A stretch of DNA of 64,000 bases from Coleophoma eucalyptorum (lineage: Eukaryota > Ascomycota > Leotiomycetes > Helotiales > Dermateaceae), in the NCBI GenBank assembly GCA_026120035.1, contig JALRME010000042.1, positions 62,001 to 126,000 on the forward strand, in the 5' to 3' direction. The notes under the pieces are model-generated. The model did no database searches. It saw nothing but the letters and a program-made list of their open reading frames with translations, and was not told the origin of the DNA. The position numbers and the translations under genes are program-made. Below, in pieces: positions 10,752 to 23,153 of the stretch (position 1 is the first letter of the stretch; every line of letters starts with the position of its first letter).

Positions 10752-11935
10752 TCATGTCTCTCCTGGTTCAGAATTTCTGATGATTACTTTAATTGAGCCT
10801 TTCGTTGGATCTGCTGCGGTCTGGAAAGCCTGGGCCGCATCCCGCAAACGGAATTCATGGGTAATCAACTTCTTCAGATTCACAGAGCCGCTGGACAGAA
10901 CTCTGATAGCTCTGGGCCACATATTAACATAACGCTGCTGAAACTGCAAATCGATCTCCTGAGCACTTAATCGCATGAAGGGAAATTCCATCTTGTCTTT
11001 GCCGACGCCGATCACAAAGACTTTTCCACCGAATTTGACACTCTGGATTGCGCTGCTGATAGAACTCTCGATCCCAGTACACTCTAGAGCTATTGCCGGT
11101 TCAACACCGCCGCCCATGAGATCTATCACTTGTACAGCAAATGATTCAGGATCTTGATTTGCCTCTACTTTATACGTACGAACACCCGGCACAAACGACT
11201 TCGCAAAATCCAGACGGTCCTGGTTGATATCAGTGATGACGATGGGTGATGCACCGGCTGCTCTGCAGCACTCCAAAGTGACAAGGCCAATGGGGCCAGC
11301 ACCACAAATTAACACTGGGTCACCAATCTGTACACCTGATCGTGTCACGCCTGTTAGAGCTACACTAAGCGGCTCGAGTAATGCACCTTCATCATACGAC
11401 ATTTCGCCTATCTTGTGGCACCACACAGCTGGATGTGTAACATAAGATCGCAGCAAACCGGCTGATGGTGGTGTTGATCGGAAAACCAAGTCCTTGCAGC
11501 CATTGTAGCGGCCAGTCAAGCATGGCTCACAGGCACTGCAAATTATATGAGGTTCAATTGCGACACGGTCACCAATGGCATGTGACTTGACCGACGGATG
11601 CACGGCGACGACGATACCCGCAGATTCGTGGCCAAGAATATGGGCATTCTTGACTTTCCAAGGCCCAATGCCGCCATACTTCCAGAAATGTACGTCAGAC
11701 CTGCAAAAGGAATGAAAAGAGTCAGTCTTGATCTAATCACCGGCCGTTCTGGTCAACCTGTAGGGAATCTGGCTATTACTTACCCGCAAATCCCACTGCT
11801 CTTGATCGCTACTGTTACCTCTCCCGGCTGTAGATTTGAGCCGTTATGAACTTGTTCAAGAGTAGGAGTGGCTTCTGCAACATAGAGACCATGATTAGGG
11901 TCGGTATAGACGCCTATGTTTTCAATCGAAACCAT
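10752..11935 (-). CDS. ladA: L-arabitol 4-dehydrogenase (zinc MDR)
   Basis: This medium-chain zinc dehydrogenase oxidises L-arabitol to L-xylulose with NAD+ in the fungal L-arabinose pathway. Exons on the minus strand: 11784-11935 and 10752-11700 (1101 nt, 366 aa); intron 1 lies at the GICG-SDVHFW junction. Catalytic zinc ligands fit Cys50 and His75-Glu76 (GHES). The structural-zinc lobe has Cys105, 108, 111 and 119. The stretch from GRYNGC through STPP, GLLR and [10 protein letters not shown] is characteristic of fungal LAD rather than xylitol or sorbitol dehydrogenases. The Rossmann motif GAGPIG is followed by a TDIN strand whose Asp favours NAD. It is convergent with the regulator at 8220. 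An inverted repeat and two CreA-type sites lie upstream. D-sorbitol or galactitol dehydrogenase activity is possible, since LADs accept related polyols. Confidence 0.92.
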
Positions 11936-12831
11936 GCTGTTTGGTTGCTTAATATAGGTGATAGGGATGGATTAGAGGAGAATTTGAGACCACAAGAGAA
12001 GTTTAGATAGATTCTTCGGTATCTCTTTTGATGCCTTTTAAAGAGCAAGCCAAGATAAAGCAGAAGAATTGAACAGATCAATGCTGTACCTTTCTATCCG
12101 AGTCGTACCGGAGGAAGGGGAATGAGTGTCAGGATAGGAATTTAGGTCAGATCATCCTATACTTCACAACCAAGGAATGTGAAGTATAGGAATTATATTA
12201 TTGCAAGTCGGCGGGGTAAATTCTACAACGAGAGTCAGTTTTGGCACATCCCCGCCCTCCCCTCTCAGTTGATTCATCCCACCTGCAACACTTGCAGAGG
12301 TTCGTCGTCAAAAATTCCCAATTCGGCTTGCTTTTCGCTTAAATTACGGATTTGAGGGAAATCCGGACATGACCAACCCGTACACTAGAAATAAAGTCAT
12401 GTACAGTAAAGCCATTGCCTAAAACATAATCTTTTGAAGTCATAACTTGCACTATCATTGAGTGTTTTGGGTAAGTGGGCATTATCACCAGTGCTATAGG
12501 AGTGTTTTCTAATTATCCTAGAGTTCTGGTTTCAAGCATTGCGCGCTGACGGCGGCAATGTTAGGAGGTGAGAAAGACATATATATAATATGGTGCAGTT
12601 GATTTAGGACCTTGCTTATCAGCACGTAGAGTCAAAAGAAGGTATAATTGCTCGGTTATTATCGGGCCTTATTCTGATTCTTATCTCCCATAATTGAAAA
12701 GCTCTAGCTCACACATAGACAGCTCAAATGACAAAAGTTTCTTTGACATATTTTTAATATTTCATGGCTAAAATAATTCATACCAGTGAATAAAAATCGC
12801 TCTCTAGCTAATTCCACATGATTTCAACTTT
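11936..12831. other. Intergenic region upstream of LAD
   Basis: It holds the LAD promoter (minus strand) and the 3' flank of the broken SDR. A TTTAAAA element near 12040 (minus strand) may be the LAD TATA-like box. CreA-type sites are GCGGGG at 12211-12216 and CCCCGC at 12250-12255. A strong inverted repeat is listed separately. No gene is seen. Confidence 0.55.
12155..12191. repeat. Perfect 14-bp inverted repeat upstream of LAD
   Basis: The left arm TCCTATACTTCACA (12155-12168) and right arm TGTGAAGTATAGGA (12178-12191) are exact reverse complements separated by 9 nt. It lies 220 bp upstream of the LAD start codon, next to a CreA-type site. It could be a dimeric regulator site or a hairpin; function is unknown. 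Confidence 0.85.
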
Positions 12832-14260
<1,429 letters not shown>

Positions 14261-15510
14261 ATGGCTGTAAGAGAACTTCATTCATCGTCCTGACACTTAT
14301 ACTTACATTCTACTTATTCAGAATCTTTCATTTGTTCTTCGCGCTGTCAAGGAAGTTATATTTGAGGATAGACCAAAACCCAAGTTGCGTGATGAACATG
14401 ATGTATTGGTCCATATTTCTCAAACAGGAATTTGTGGTAGCGATGTAAGCGATCAAAATCTGCCTATTTGTATCACAGCCGCTGACCAGTTGGTTTAGGT
14501 TCACTAGCAAGTACTGACTACTAGTCTAAATGGAAGGAAACTGACCTTGTTTTCTGTTGCGTAGCTGGCAGCGCGGTCGCATTGGGGACTATGTAGTGAC
14601 CGCACCTATGGTATTAGGGCACGAGTCATCAGGGGTGATTGCTGAGGTCGGTAGTCTCGTAACAACGTTGAAACCAGGAGATAGAGTTGCGCTGGAGCCA
14701 GGCATTCCTTGTCGACGATGCGAGTACTGTCGTAAAGGCTCTTATCACCTTTGTGGAGACATGATTTTTGCTGCCATTCCTCCATGGGATGGGACACTAG
14801 CCAAGTACCACGTGAATGCAGCTGACTTTTGCTATCACATTCCGGATTCCATGAGTCTTGCAGAAGGCGCTACGGTCGAGCCCGTATCTGTGGCAATCGC
14901 CATTGCTAAGACCGTGGACTTGCGAGTGCATCAGACCGTGCTTGTGCTTGGTTGTGGTCCGATTGGCGTTTTGTGCCAGGCCGTCGCCAAATATTACGGA
15001 GCAAAGACCATCGTGGGAGTGAATGTGGTTCAATCTCGGTTGGAAGTAGCTAAGTCGTATGGTGTAGACCATACTTTTCTACCACCTCGTGACGAAGCCG
15101 GCATAGATCCGATGGAGCACGCGGAGAAAGTAGCTGCGTCTATCAACAAGGAATTCGGCATGGGAGATGGGTTTGATGTGGTGCTGGAATGCTCTGGGGC
15201 AGAGGCTTGTGTCCAGATTGGAATATTTGCAGCGAAGAAGGGGGCAGTTTTCGTGCAAGCGGGTATGGGGAAGGAGAATGTTTCGGTTCCCATCACATGC
15301 ATTTGTATCAAAGGGTTAGTGATTAAAGGTTCCATCCGCTATCTTGCAGGTTGCTATCCCGCCGCGATCGACCTCATATCTAGGGGTAAGATTGATGTTA
15401 AAAGACTGATCACAAACCGATTCAAGTTCGAGGAGGCGGAACAGGCTTTTGAGCTTGTCAAACTAGGTCGACAGGATGTTTTTAAAGTTATGATTGAAGG
15501 TGTTCAGTAG
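14261..15510 (+). CDS. xdhA: D-xylulose reductase (xylitol dehydrogenase)
   Basis: A zinc MDR that converts xylitol to D-xylulose, the last oxidation before the pentose phosphate pathway. Exons: 14261-14266, 14322-14444, 14499-14506 and 14565-15510 (1083 nt, 360 aa). The first exon is only ATG-GCT; the third is an 8-nt micro-exon (GTTCACTA) that completes SDVHYW and is followed by a GC-AG intron with donor GCAAGT. Zinc features are Cys40, His65-Glu66 (GHES) and a CRRCEYCRKGSYHLC structural lobe. The opening NLSFVL and FEDRPKP are typical of fungal XDH. The Rossmann motif is GCGPIG; at the end of the next strand, where NAD-dependent relatives carry Asp, residue 199 is Asn (GVNVVQSR). Sorbitol dehydrogenase activity is also common in this family. 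Position next to LAD supports a pentitol pathway. Confidence 0.9.
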
Positions 15511-15965
15511 TGTAATTATGCCTTTAACTGCCAAGAGGAACCTTAGTCTATCATAGGGACATTATAGCTAGATACTGTTGCTCTTGCAGTTAACTTAATC
15601 CATGTTTTAAATTAATATTATTACTTAAATTGAAACCACTCAAGACTTTTAAGTATTATTTCTCTCCCTCTTCTATGTGATTCATCATCATGCAAAACCC
15701 ACCTCCCACTGTTGATGTCGGAATAAACATTGACTATTATTCGTGCGCATCGGTTCTCGAGGCCAATAAAAGGAGCTGCTTCAAGTTTGTGTCAGCACTA
15801 ACTACGGCGCTGCATATTTGCATGACATCAAGTTGCCACCAAATTCGGGCTTAACAGGGGTCGATTATCGCCGAATTTCCTGTCTCTTTACAAAGCAGGG
15901 ACGACTACCGCCGACCTCAAGCTAAGAACTGCTATCTCTTTACAACACATATACTGGATCTGAAA
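15511..15965. other. Intergenic region upstream of the MFS carrier
   Basis: AT-rich 3' flank of XDH followed by a promoter region. A CCAAT overlaps a TATA-like CAATAAAAGG near 15762-15772, about 200 nt before the start codon at 15966. No coding sequence is supported. Confidence 0.5.
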
Positions 15966-17348
15966 ATGACTTCTTCTATCAGCAGGAATGCATACCATCT
16001 GGACGATATTGAGACGGGGGTTCCGAATCAGATAGGACTGCCTGGCTGCCCAGTGAAAGCAGATGCATCTGTTGGTCGGATAAACAATGAACATGGTCTT
16101 TCTGAGAACAATGAAGTCCTACCAAATCAAGCTGATCTTATATACTATCCAGAAGGTGGGTTTGCTGCATGGACAGTTGTACTGGGAGCCTTTTGCGGCC
16201 TGTGCGGAGGAGTTGGTACTATGAATACGATGGGAGCCTTCCAAAGACAGATTTCGCAGAACCAGCTACACAACTATAGTGACGGCGACATTGGATGGAT
16301 CTTTGGCATTTATGCTTTTCTCAGCTATGCCTGTGGCCTAATCGTTGGTCCTCTATTTGACCAGTATAATGCGCGATGGCTGATTGCTGGTGGTGGTATC
16401 GGAGTCTCCTCTGCTATGTTCTTAGCTGGATCATGCCAAACATACTGGCATTTTATGCTAGTATTCGGAATTCTCAACGGGATCAGCACATCGCTTCTCT
16501 TCGTTCCATGTTTCACGGTTATTGGACACTGGTTTAATGTCCGCCGTGGATTTGCTACGGGCATTGCTGCTCTTGGCGGTGCCGTTGGAGGCATCATATA
16601 TCCACTTGTACTTCAGTCACTCATTCCACATGCGGGATGGGCAGTCGCAACAAGGGCTTTGGGCTTTATACTGGTCTTCTTTTGCTCGATTTCATGCTTG
16701 TTGGTTCGAAAGCGCCTCCCGTCACTTCACAATGCGAGCGCCAAGCTGGATCTTAAGATCCTCAAGAAGCCAATATATGCTGTTGCTATTTCAGCGGTAT
16801 TTATGATAGAGTGCGCACTGTTTATACCTTTGACATACATGAGCTCCTATGCGACATATATGGGATTCAACGATGCCTTTGGTTCACAGCTCCTTATAGC
16901 AATCAATGCTAGTTCTATCTTCGGCCGCATAATTCCAGGTTTCTTCTCAGACAAAATTGGGCGCTTCAATACCATGATCTGCATTACAAGTTTGATGGCG
17001 ATTTCTGTCCTTGGAATATGGCTCCCTGTGGGAAATACCAAGGCTGGGATTTTGGTTTTCGCTATACTGTTTGGCTTTGCAAGCGGCTCAGGAATCAACC
17101 TAGTCCCAGTATGCATTGGGCAGCTGTGTAGGACGGAGGAGTATGGACGTTATTATGCTATGTGCAATACAGTCGTCTCTATTGGGTTGTTACTTGGAAT
17201 CCCAATAGCTGGAGAGATTATCAAAAGCAATGGTGGTGCTTACTGGGGGTTAATCGTATTCGTTGGTATGTGTTATATTGGAGGAATGATTCCGCTTGCG
17301 AGTGCTAGGATCATGGCGGTCGGGCCAAAATTGAACGTTATATTCTGA
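15966..17348 (+). CDS. Monocarboxylate-type MFS transporter
   Basis: An intronless 460-aa membrane carrier with twelve predicted helices after a hydrophilic N-terminus of about 60 residues. The YYPEGGFAAWTVVLGAF opening of helix 1, the GPLFDQYNARW loop, the GHWFNVRRGFATGIA motif of helix 5 and the GFFSDKIGR loop place it in the fungal monocarboxylate transporter-like (MCT/Mch) family. Members move monocarboxylates, riboflavin or other organic acids; many are of unknown substrate. It is the last gene of the polyol block and runs co-directionally with XDH about 450 bp away, so it could export or import an acid or polyol derivative; this is a guess from context. Confidence 0.9.
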   Translation: MTSSISRNAYHLDDIETGVPNQIGLPGCPVKADASVGRINNEHGLSENNEVLPNQADLIYYPEGGFAAWTVVLGAFCGLCGGVGTMNTMGAFQRQISQNQLHNYSDGDIGWIFGIYAFLSYACGLIVGPLFDQYNARWLIAGGGIGVSSAMFLAGSCQTYWHFMLVFGILNGISTSLLFVPCFTVIGHWFNVRRGFATGIAALGGAVGGIIYPLVLQSLIPHAGWAVATRALGFILVFFCSISCLLVRKRLPSLHNASAKLDLKILKKPIYAVAISAVFMIECALFIPLTYMSSYATYMGFNDAFGSQLLIAINASSIFGRIIPGFFSDKIGRFNTMICITSLMAISVLGIWLPVGNTKAGILVFAILFGFASGSGINLVPVCIGQLCRTEEYGRYYAMCNTVVSIGLLLGIPIAGEIIKSNGGAYWGLIVFVGMCYIGGMIPLASARIMAVGPKLNVIF

Positions 17349-17770
17349 GCAATACTCGTATTGAGGGGTTATATAGACGTTTTTAGAACTACAAATTGTA
17401 GGAACATGTATGTCAACAGATGATCGAGGCCATTTCAAGGAAACAAGGCCAGTAAAGAGTGGATATCTTTCCCATCAAGACTACGGCGGCTATCCAAGGT
17501 GGTTTGTAGTCCATCTCCTATTCAGACAATTCTCTTTTGAATTTACGTTGAGGGTGGTCTATTTAATGATCAATTAATCAGCAAAGCAAATATGATTATC
17601 ATCCTTGCGAGAAACAGGAATAGATCTTTAAAAATGTAAGTGGTATTTGTGTACGAATCAAAGCCAACCCATCTACTCTTCTACTTTCCTCACAAATATT
17701 TAAAGATTTTCTTGGTGTAGAGTTTGAATAATTTTCATAAACGCAAACGAAATATAATTTCGTCCAATTT
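17349..17770. other. Convergent intergenic region
   Basis: It separates the 3' ends of the MFS carrier and the PhyH gene. It is AT-rich and probably holds both terminators. No gene is seen. Confidence 0.5.
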
Positions 17771-18986
17771 TTAGTATTGAAACGGGTATTTGTAGTTTTT
17801 GGGCGCGGTCTTGTAATACTCCAGGTACCCATCTGGCGAGAATTTGAAATTATCTCGGTGCTGGTTGTCTTCTACCTGCTTATCGCTGACCATATTTGCT
17901 TGCAGTTGCATGGGAAGATTTTGAGCACGACTAAGAAAGTACTCTGCATTAGATGCAGGCAATTCAAGTCGACAGGTGTAATTGGGATACCACGGAGCCT
18001 GGGCGACCGCTAATCAGTAAAAGTGTCTTCAGAATTGGTTCGAAGGATTAGCATACTGCCCAAGCCTGTGCTAGCATAATCCGATCTTTATCTGCCTCAT
18101 TGGGCATCCCTGCGTGCCATGTTCTCATGTCTCTCAACATAACGTCCCCCTTCTTCATGAGAGCTCGGATCGGTGGCCGGATATTCCTCCTTGCCTCAAC
18201 AGCTTCCGACCGAATTGGAGTACTGGGTTCACCTAGTACTGATTTCCAGGATGCTGTAGCATCTCTCTGAATATCCTTTGAGTCAACAGTTGTTTGACAT
18301 GTCTCATCAGTGAACGCATGAGTACCAAGCCAGAATTCAGTGGCTCCATTTTCAACGGTGAAATCGCAGATAGCTGTATTGGCGGTGACAAGGTAAGGAC
18401 ATTTTGGATGGCGATAGCGCGTGTCCTTGTGTACTGGTTGGCGCAATCCGGCCGTTCCTGAAAGAGCATTGTTCCCAGTTGAGAAAATCCAGCGTGGCTG
18501 GTAACCCAAATAACTACCTTTGTAAGATGCAATGAGCAGGTATAAATTACTACTGAACTTACGCATTCAAGACCTGAATAACGAAAGGATTGAAGTTGAT
18601 ATCATCAAAGAGTAGCTCTGGCTTTGTCAATGGTGCACATTGAAGAATGTTTGCTATTATAGGCGTCAATATGCGCCCCAGTAGTTCGTGAGATTAATGG
18701 CGCTGGATGAAACTCTAATCTGTTAGGAATCCCTCTTACATTTTACACCTTGATTAAATCCCTCTCCGTTTGTGTGTCGCTCTTCCATAAGTCGATTTCT
18801 ATCCGACGTCATGTAATCGTAAAGTTTGGTGCAATGATCGACATCGACAACACCACTAAGAACAACCATCCCATCCTGGTGTAGCCCTTCGAGAGCCAAT
18901 TGAAGGTTGGGAATGCTATACCTCTCAGCACGTTGCTCTTCAGCAGACGAATTCACGCAACGAGGACTATCAGTAACGGAGCTCAT
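17771..18986 (-). CDS. Phytanoyl-CoA dioxygenase (PhyH) family protein
   Basis: An Fe(II)/2-oxoglutarate oxygenase of 340 aa. Exons on the minus strand: 18740-18986, 18563-18653, 18057-18513 and 17771-17998 (1023 nt, phases fit). The HxD iron ligands are in QPVHKDTRY; the distal His fits TWHAGMPN and the 2OG-binding Arg lies just downstream in DRIML. ENGATEFWLGTH is typical of the fungal PhyH branch used in secondary metabolism and hydroxylation of small molecules. The substrate is unknown. Its 3' end faces the MFS carrier and the next gene upstream is a Zn2Cys6 regulator. Two copies of CTCGGCCGA lie upstream and a TTATATAA box is about 70 nt before the ATG. Confidence 0.88.
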
Positions 18987-19506
18987 GATGGTAGAAGGAA
19001 AAGTAGATTAGAATGTGTTTCTAGGTGCTTGAATTCAAATCTGGAATTATTTTCTCATTATATAAAGTCAATATGAGCTGTGGAGAGGGATTTAGGCGAG
19101 CTCGGCCGAGGCTGTGGGGGCTGGAGTAAGCCTCATTATACCTTGCAAGTGGAGCTTACGAACATCATAGCGGATGACCTCGGCCGACCATTAAATTAAA
19201 TCCTAAAAAGGTCTGGGTCTTACATGTCAAATAATGCTGCTCGAGAAAGTGCATTTCAGAACTAAAGTCCCTAGTCCATGGCCAATCTTCAAGACCCAAC
19301 TTTTTGTCTCAATTTTCTTACCTGGCCTACTTCTGCGCTAGTTTTGTATATACGACTCAGTGGCCCAAAACTATATTTACTTGGTGAAGAAATACTGAAC
19401 TTTGAGAACCATGGTTTGATCAGTTTACTAGAGCAAGGAATCTCGCACTAAGATGGATTTAAAGTTGGAGTAACTGTAAATTCTCTGTCTGCTAGATATG
19501 AAATAT
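18987..19506. other. PhyH promoter region
   Basis: It holds the PhyH TATA box (TTATATAA, 19058-19065) and two GC-rich palindromic elements listed separately, then the 3' flank of the neighbouring regulator gene. No coding sequence is supported. Confidence 0.55.
19101..19187. promoter_or_regulatory. Two copies of CTCGGCCGA (inverted CGG half-sites)
   Basis: CTCGGCCGAG at 19101-19110 is a perfect 10-bp palindrome, and CTCGGCCGA recurs at 19179-19187. Inverted CGG/CCG triplets are the usual recognition elements of Zn2Cys6 proteins, and such a gene begins the next transcription unit. Binding is inferred. Confidence 0.4.
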
Positions 19507-22036
19507 TTATGCGTATGGTAGAGATGTAAATTCTAAAAGACTATCGAAATATCTCATTTCCTGGGTTTGCAACTGCTCTGTGAAGGCATCTGTATAAAGG
19601 CCTCCAAGCTCTTCCGGTGGAAAGACATAATCACTCTGACCGAAAAGATCACAGTCAAATGACTGACCAATTAGTCCAGGCACGTTGCTGGAAATATCTT
19701 CAACGAGCTGCCCCCCTGAGTGCCCTTCTTGACCGTCTTGACTGAGACCCCAGGAATATCCATGCCTTCCCAACCGAAAGTTGCCTGATGGTTCCAGATT
19801 AGAGAGCGGTGTGGCAGCTGCTGATTTCTCCCTTTCGCAGAACTTCCTCACAAATGCTGAAACATCGAACCTCCTAGGTTTAGTATTCATATTTGGTGAG
19901 ATTAGAGTTCCATCACGGCCCCGCTTCCTGCTAGAGTTCTCCCGGGGCGTTGATCGATCATTCTCTTCATCTACTAGTAGTTGAAGCAAACGCGCACCTC
20001 GGGATGAGATCGAACTGACGTTAATTCTGTTCAACAGAAGCTCTATAGTCTGAAGAATCAATTGTCGATGCTCAATATATTCTTTCGAAATTCGGTCTCT
20101 GTTGAAAATGTCTAAGGACAAGATGACCTAAAAAATGTTAGTAAACTGTGGAGCTCTACTCGCAGCAGTACAAACATGTTGCTTAAAGAGGAAGAAACTT
20201 ACAGCGGCAACAATGCTGAAATTTTCATGGTGCCAAAGATTGGGAGTATCCTCATCTTGAATTGATCTGAACTCATTCAAAATAGTTTTTGCGGCAGCCA
20301 AACAGGTTTCCCTGGTGAAAGCGAAGGTCGGATTTATGAAGCTTAGCCAGATGAAGCGTCGATGAACGACAATGATTTTGTTTGCTAGTGTGATAGTCAT
20401 GGTGTGTCGAGCGAGCGAAATCCACGATGGCCAGCTAGGATCTATCGGTGTTTGTCGCGTCAGACATAGTGGCAACTCCTTCTTTATAAGATCTCTTATC
20501 TTGCGGTCATATCGCAAGACTACTTCATATTTGGTATATATTGTCTTCGCTTCGCATAGACTGTCAAGTAACTGTGGCATAAGAATGGCTATACTCTGAA
20601 GGAAGTTATTATATGTCGTTATAGTTGGTATTGTATCGGGTAATGGTTCCATCGTATTGTCACTGCAATTCATAGGTTTCGTTGTCAGAAAGTGTATAGG
20701 ACTGACACAATAATTTTCAGAGAATGGCACCGAGAACCAATCTTGTAAAGTCAGTTGCTGCCACAATCTTCGACCTGTCTCTTGCTGAATTCTATCCTTA
20801 AGTTTCTGATCATGATATAAGTCTTGACTGCCTAGGAACTTGATTTCAGCAATGCGATGAAGACCTAGAGATTGAGATATCCTTATGGCTGCTGCTTCCA
20901 GAGTGGTTTGGATGTCACCGTTTCCTAAAGTATGTGCAGCCCATGTCATGGTAGCAATGGCTTGTGGGGTATATATACTGTGTGCCTGGAAACATCGGGC
21001 TATAGACATGCATTCACTGGCAGCGTCGTACCATAACCTAGAAAGCTCGCATTGATCCTTCACATTGAATCCCCATTGGACAACCTTGCTAGATTTTGCA
21101 CAAGCCATGGTCGAAGATATGACTGCGAAGAGCAATGCAGCCCATTGCAGCCCAAAGCTTGATGATGAAAACTTGCCATGGTCGTGTTCGTAAAAGTTTT
21201 CTAATTCAGAGCTGAAAGATGGGCCATGGAAACTGTTGTGAACCCACAAAATCCTGTTCCTATGGAAGTCGAAAAGTTGGATAACTTGTTCTTGTGAAGG
21301 AAGCAATTCTTGGAGAAATTGAAGACGCAGTCTTTCAATGGCTAGATATTTATCATTACCGAGAGCACTTCGAAATCTTCTCCAGCTGAACATGTTGTCC
21401 TCAAGAACATCATTTCCAAATGGAGAAGAGCTGGCAAAATTCTTTGTTTTGATGTTTCCGGTCGCGTGTGTTATAAGACGTCCTCGAGCTAGGTACTCTA
21501 AGACAGTGGCTGCATTCTCGAGCCTAGTATCAGCACCATGTCCTGATGATGAGCTCATATCATCACTGAAAGAATTGTCTTGCACAACGGGTATTTGTGG
21601 TTGGGATGGTAAAGATAGCCTAGTACGTTGGCCTAAAGGGTTTGTATCTGCGCAAGTTTCTTGGTCTGCTGGCAAGGTCGGCGATCCTGCTTTCAAATAT
21701 GACTCCAAATACTCAACTCTTGCGGCGAGAGAAGTGACGAGACTTAATGCAAGTTTTCCTGATCCATCTTCGTCACCAGATGCTGAATCAAAGGTCAGAT
21801 TGCTCTCTGGCTTTCGGCAGCGCTGTTGGATTCCCCTGAGTCCCAATTAGCTACATAATTGACAAGAAGAAACAATGATAGTAGAAATGTATAATCTAAT
21901 TCCACTGCCAAGAAAGTGGTACAAGCATTACGTGCCTTCTGGTGCAACTTCCACAAGGAGTCTGTTTATCGCATCGGATTTTCCGTCGAGAACACTCTGT
22001 GCAGGTGTGGCAAGCGCGTTGGTACAGGGACATCAT
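19507..22036 (-). CDS. Zn2Cys6 transcription factor with fungal_trans domain
   Basis: A nuclear regulator of about 784 aa. Proposed exons on the minus strand: 21936-22036, 20203-21835 and 19507-20127 (2355 nt, in frame). The first exon encodes most of the zinc cluster (CHTCTECSRRKIRCDKQTPCGSC); the last cysteine comes after intron 1 in QQRCRKPE. To keep the frame, intron 1 needs a GC donor (AAG followed by GCACGTA, 21935 downward), giving CTRRGIQQRC. An alternative is donor GTACCA at 21927 with acceptor before CGCTGCC, giving CTRRHVMLRC. The middle homology region includes GRRLWQQLTLQDWF, typical of Fungal_trans. Start is ATG 22036 or 22033. It lies next to the PhyH gene in the same orientation and may control it. 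Confidence 0.82.
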
Positions 22037-23153
22037 TCATGCACAATAATGGACACAACTGTAGATTACGTTTTGTGTTGAATTGAAATAGAATCGTTGA
22101 TAATGGTGAAAGCGAAGGAAGAAGATCAAAACTCCACATCTCGGCCGCGCACAGCCGAAATTGATTTCGAGATCACGGATTCTGAAGAACCCGCCCCGCT
22201 TATCCGAAGCAATGCATCGAAACCAAGATTGAGTAGGAAATATTTCTTCATAGGCACGGCTAGGCATGGAAGTTCAGGGCACCAATCTCAATGGTCTTGT
22301 TAGTACAAATTATTATGATTTGTCGGTTTATAAAGAGTGTTTATCTAGCGGCAGTATTACATCCGAGTGAGTGCGCAGGGAGAATGTTTCCGTACTCCAC
22401 GAGAAATAATTTGCAAAGAATATTACTATGGTTACATTCTTAGCTTATCGGCCTTTTTATGCTCGACAGGCTTCAGAAGAAAGTGTAAAAGCCGGTAGAA
22501 GTTGGCATATCTCTGCGGCGTTGACATATTCCATGCCCGAGCCGGTCATCCATTTGCTGGAAGATGTCTAAGCTTTTCCAATCTCGCCAACAAAACAAAC
22601 TGAGGATTCTTTAGGAGAAGTATGAATATCGTAATGTATTAGGCACAGTGACGACTAAAGTCTTGTATTCAGCTTCTCTTGTTAAGGAGTATATCATGGC
22701 AGTTATGGTAAGACTCGATGTGACTTTGTACAAATATGCGACAGCCTACAGCCTAATTCTGCAAGACGCAGACCTTAGCTAATGCAAGGAGGTCTGCCGC
22801 CTGTTTTGTACTGGATGACACTTTAGGAGCGAGCGGTGCAGCTAAAAACTCTATATTAAAACCCCCATAAATAGAAGACTCATGTATCGTCTAATGAAGT
22901 CGAATTGAAGCCAGGGCAGGTATACGATAAGTCTAGATTGAGGAGTTGATTCCATAAAAAATAAGGTCCTTAATATTACGGTAAATGAAACGTAGACGAG
23001 GAAAAGAGCTTGAACAAATCTCGGCTACCTAAATTATTTTACCAGTCATATTATAGACTTGATCGCTTAGTCTGATTGGTGGTCCTTGTATCCGCTGATC
23101 CTTTAGCTATACCTATCTCTTATCAATAGCGCATTGTAAGTTTGGGCCTATCT
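22037..23153. other. Divergent intergenic region between two regulators
   Basis: This 1.1-kb gap separates two Zn2Cys6 genes transcribed away from each other. Small open frames near 22037-22303 on both strands overlap each other and show no recognisable domain, so I do not call them. I see no repeat or RNA gene. Confidence 0.5.

Noticed and set aside
22037..22303. Small ORFs on both strands between two regulators
   Set aside because: They overlap in antisense, lack domains and lie in a divergent promoter.
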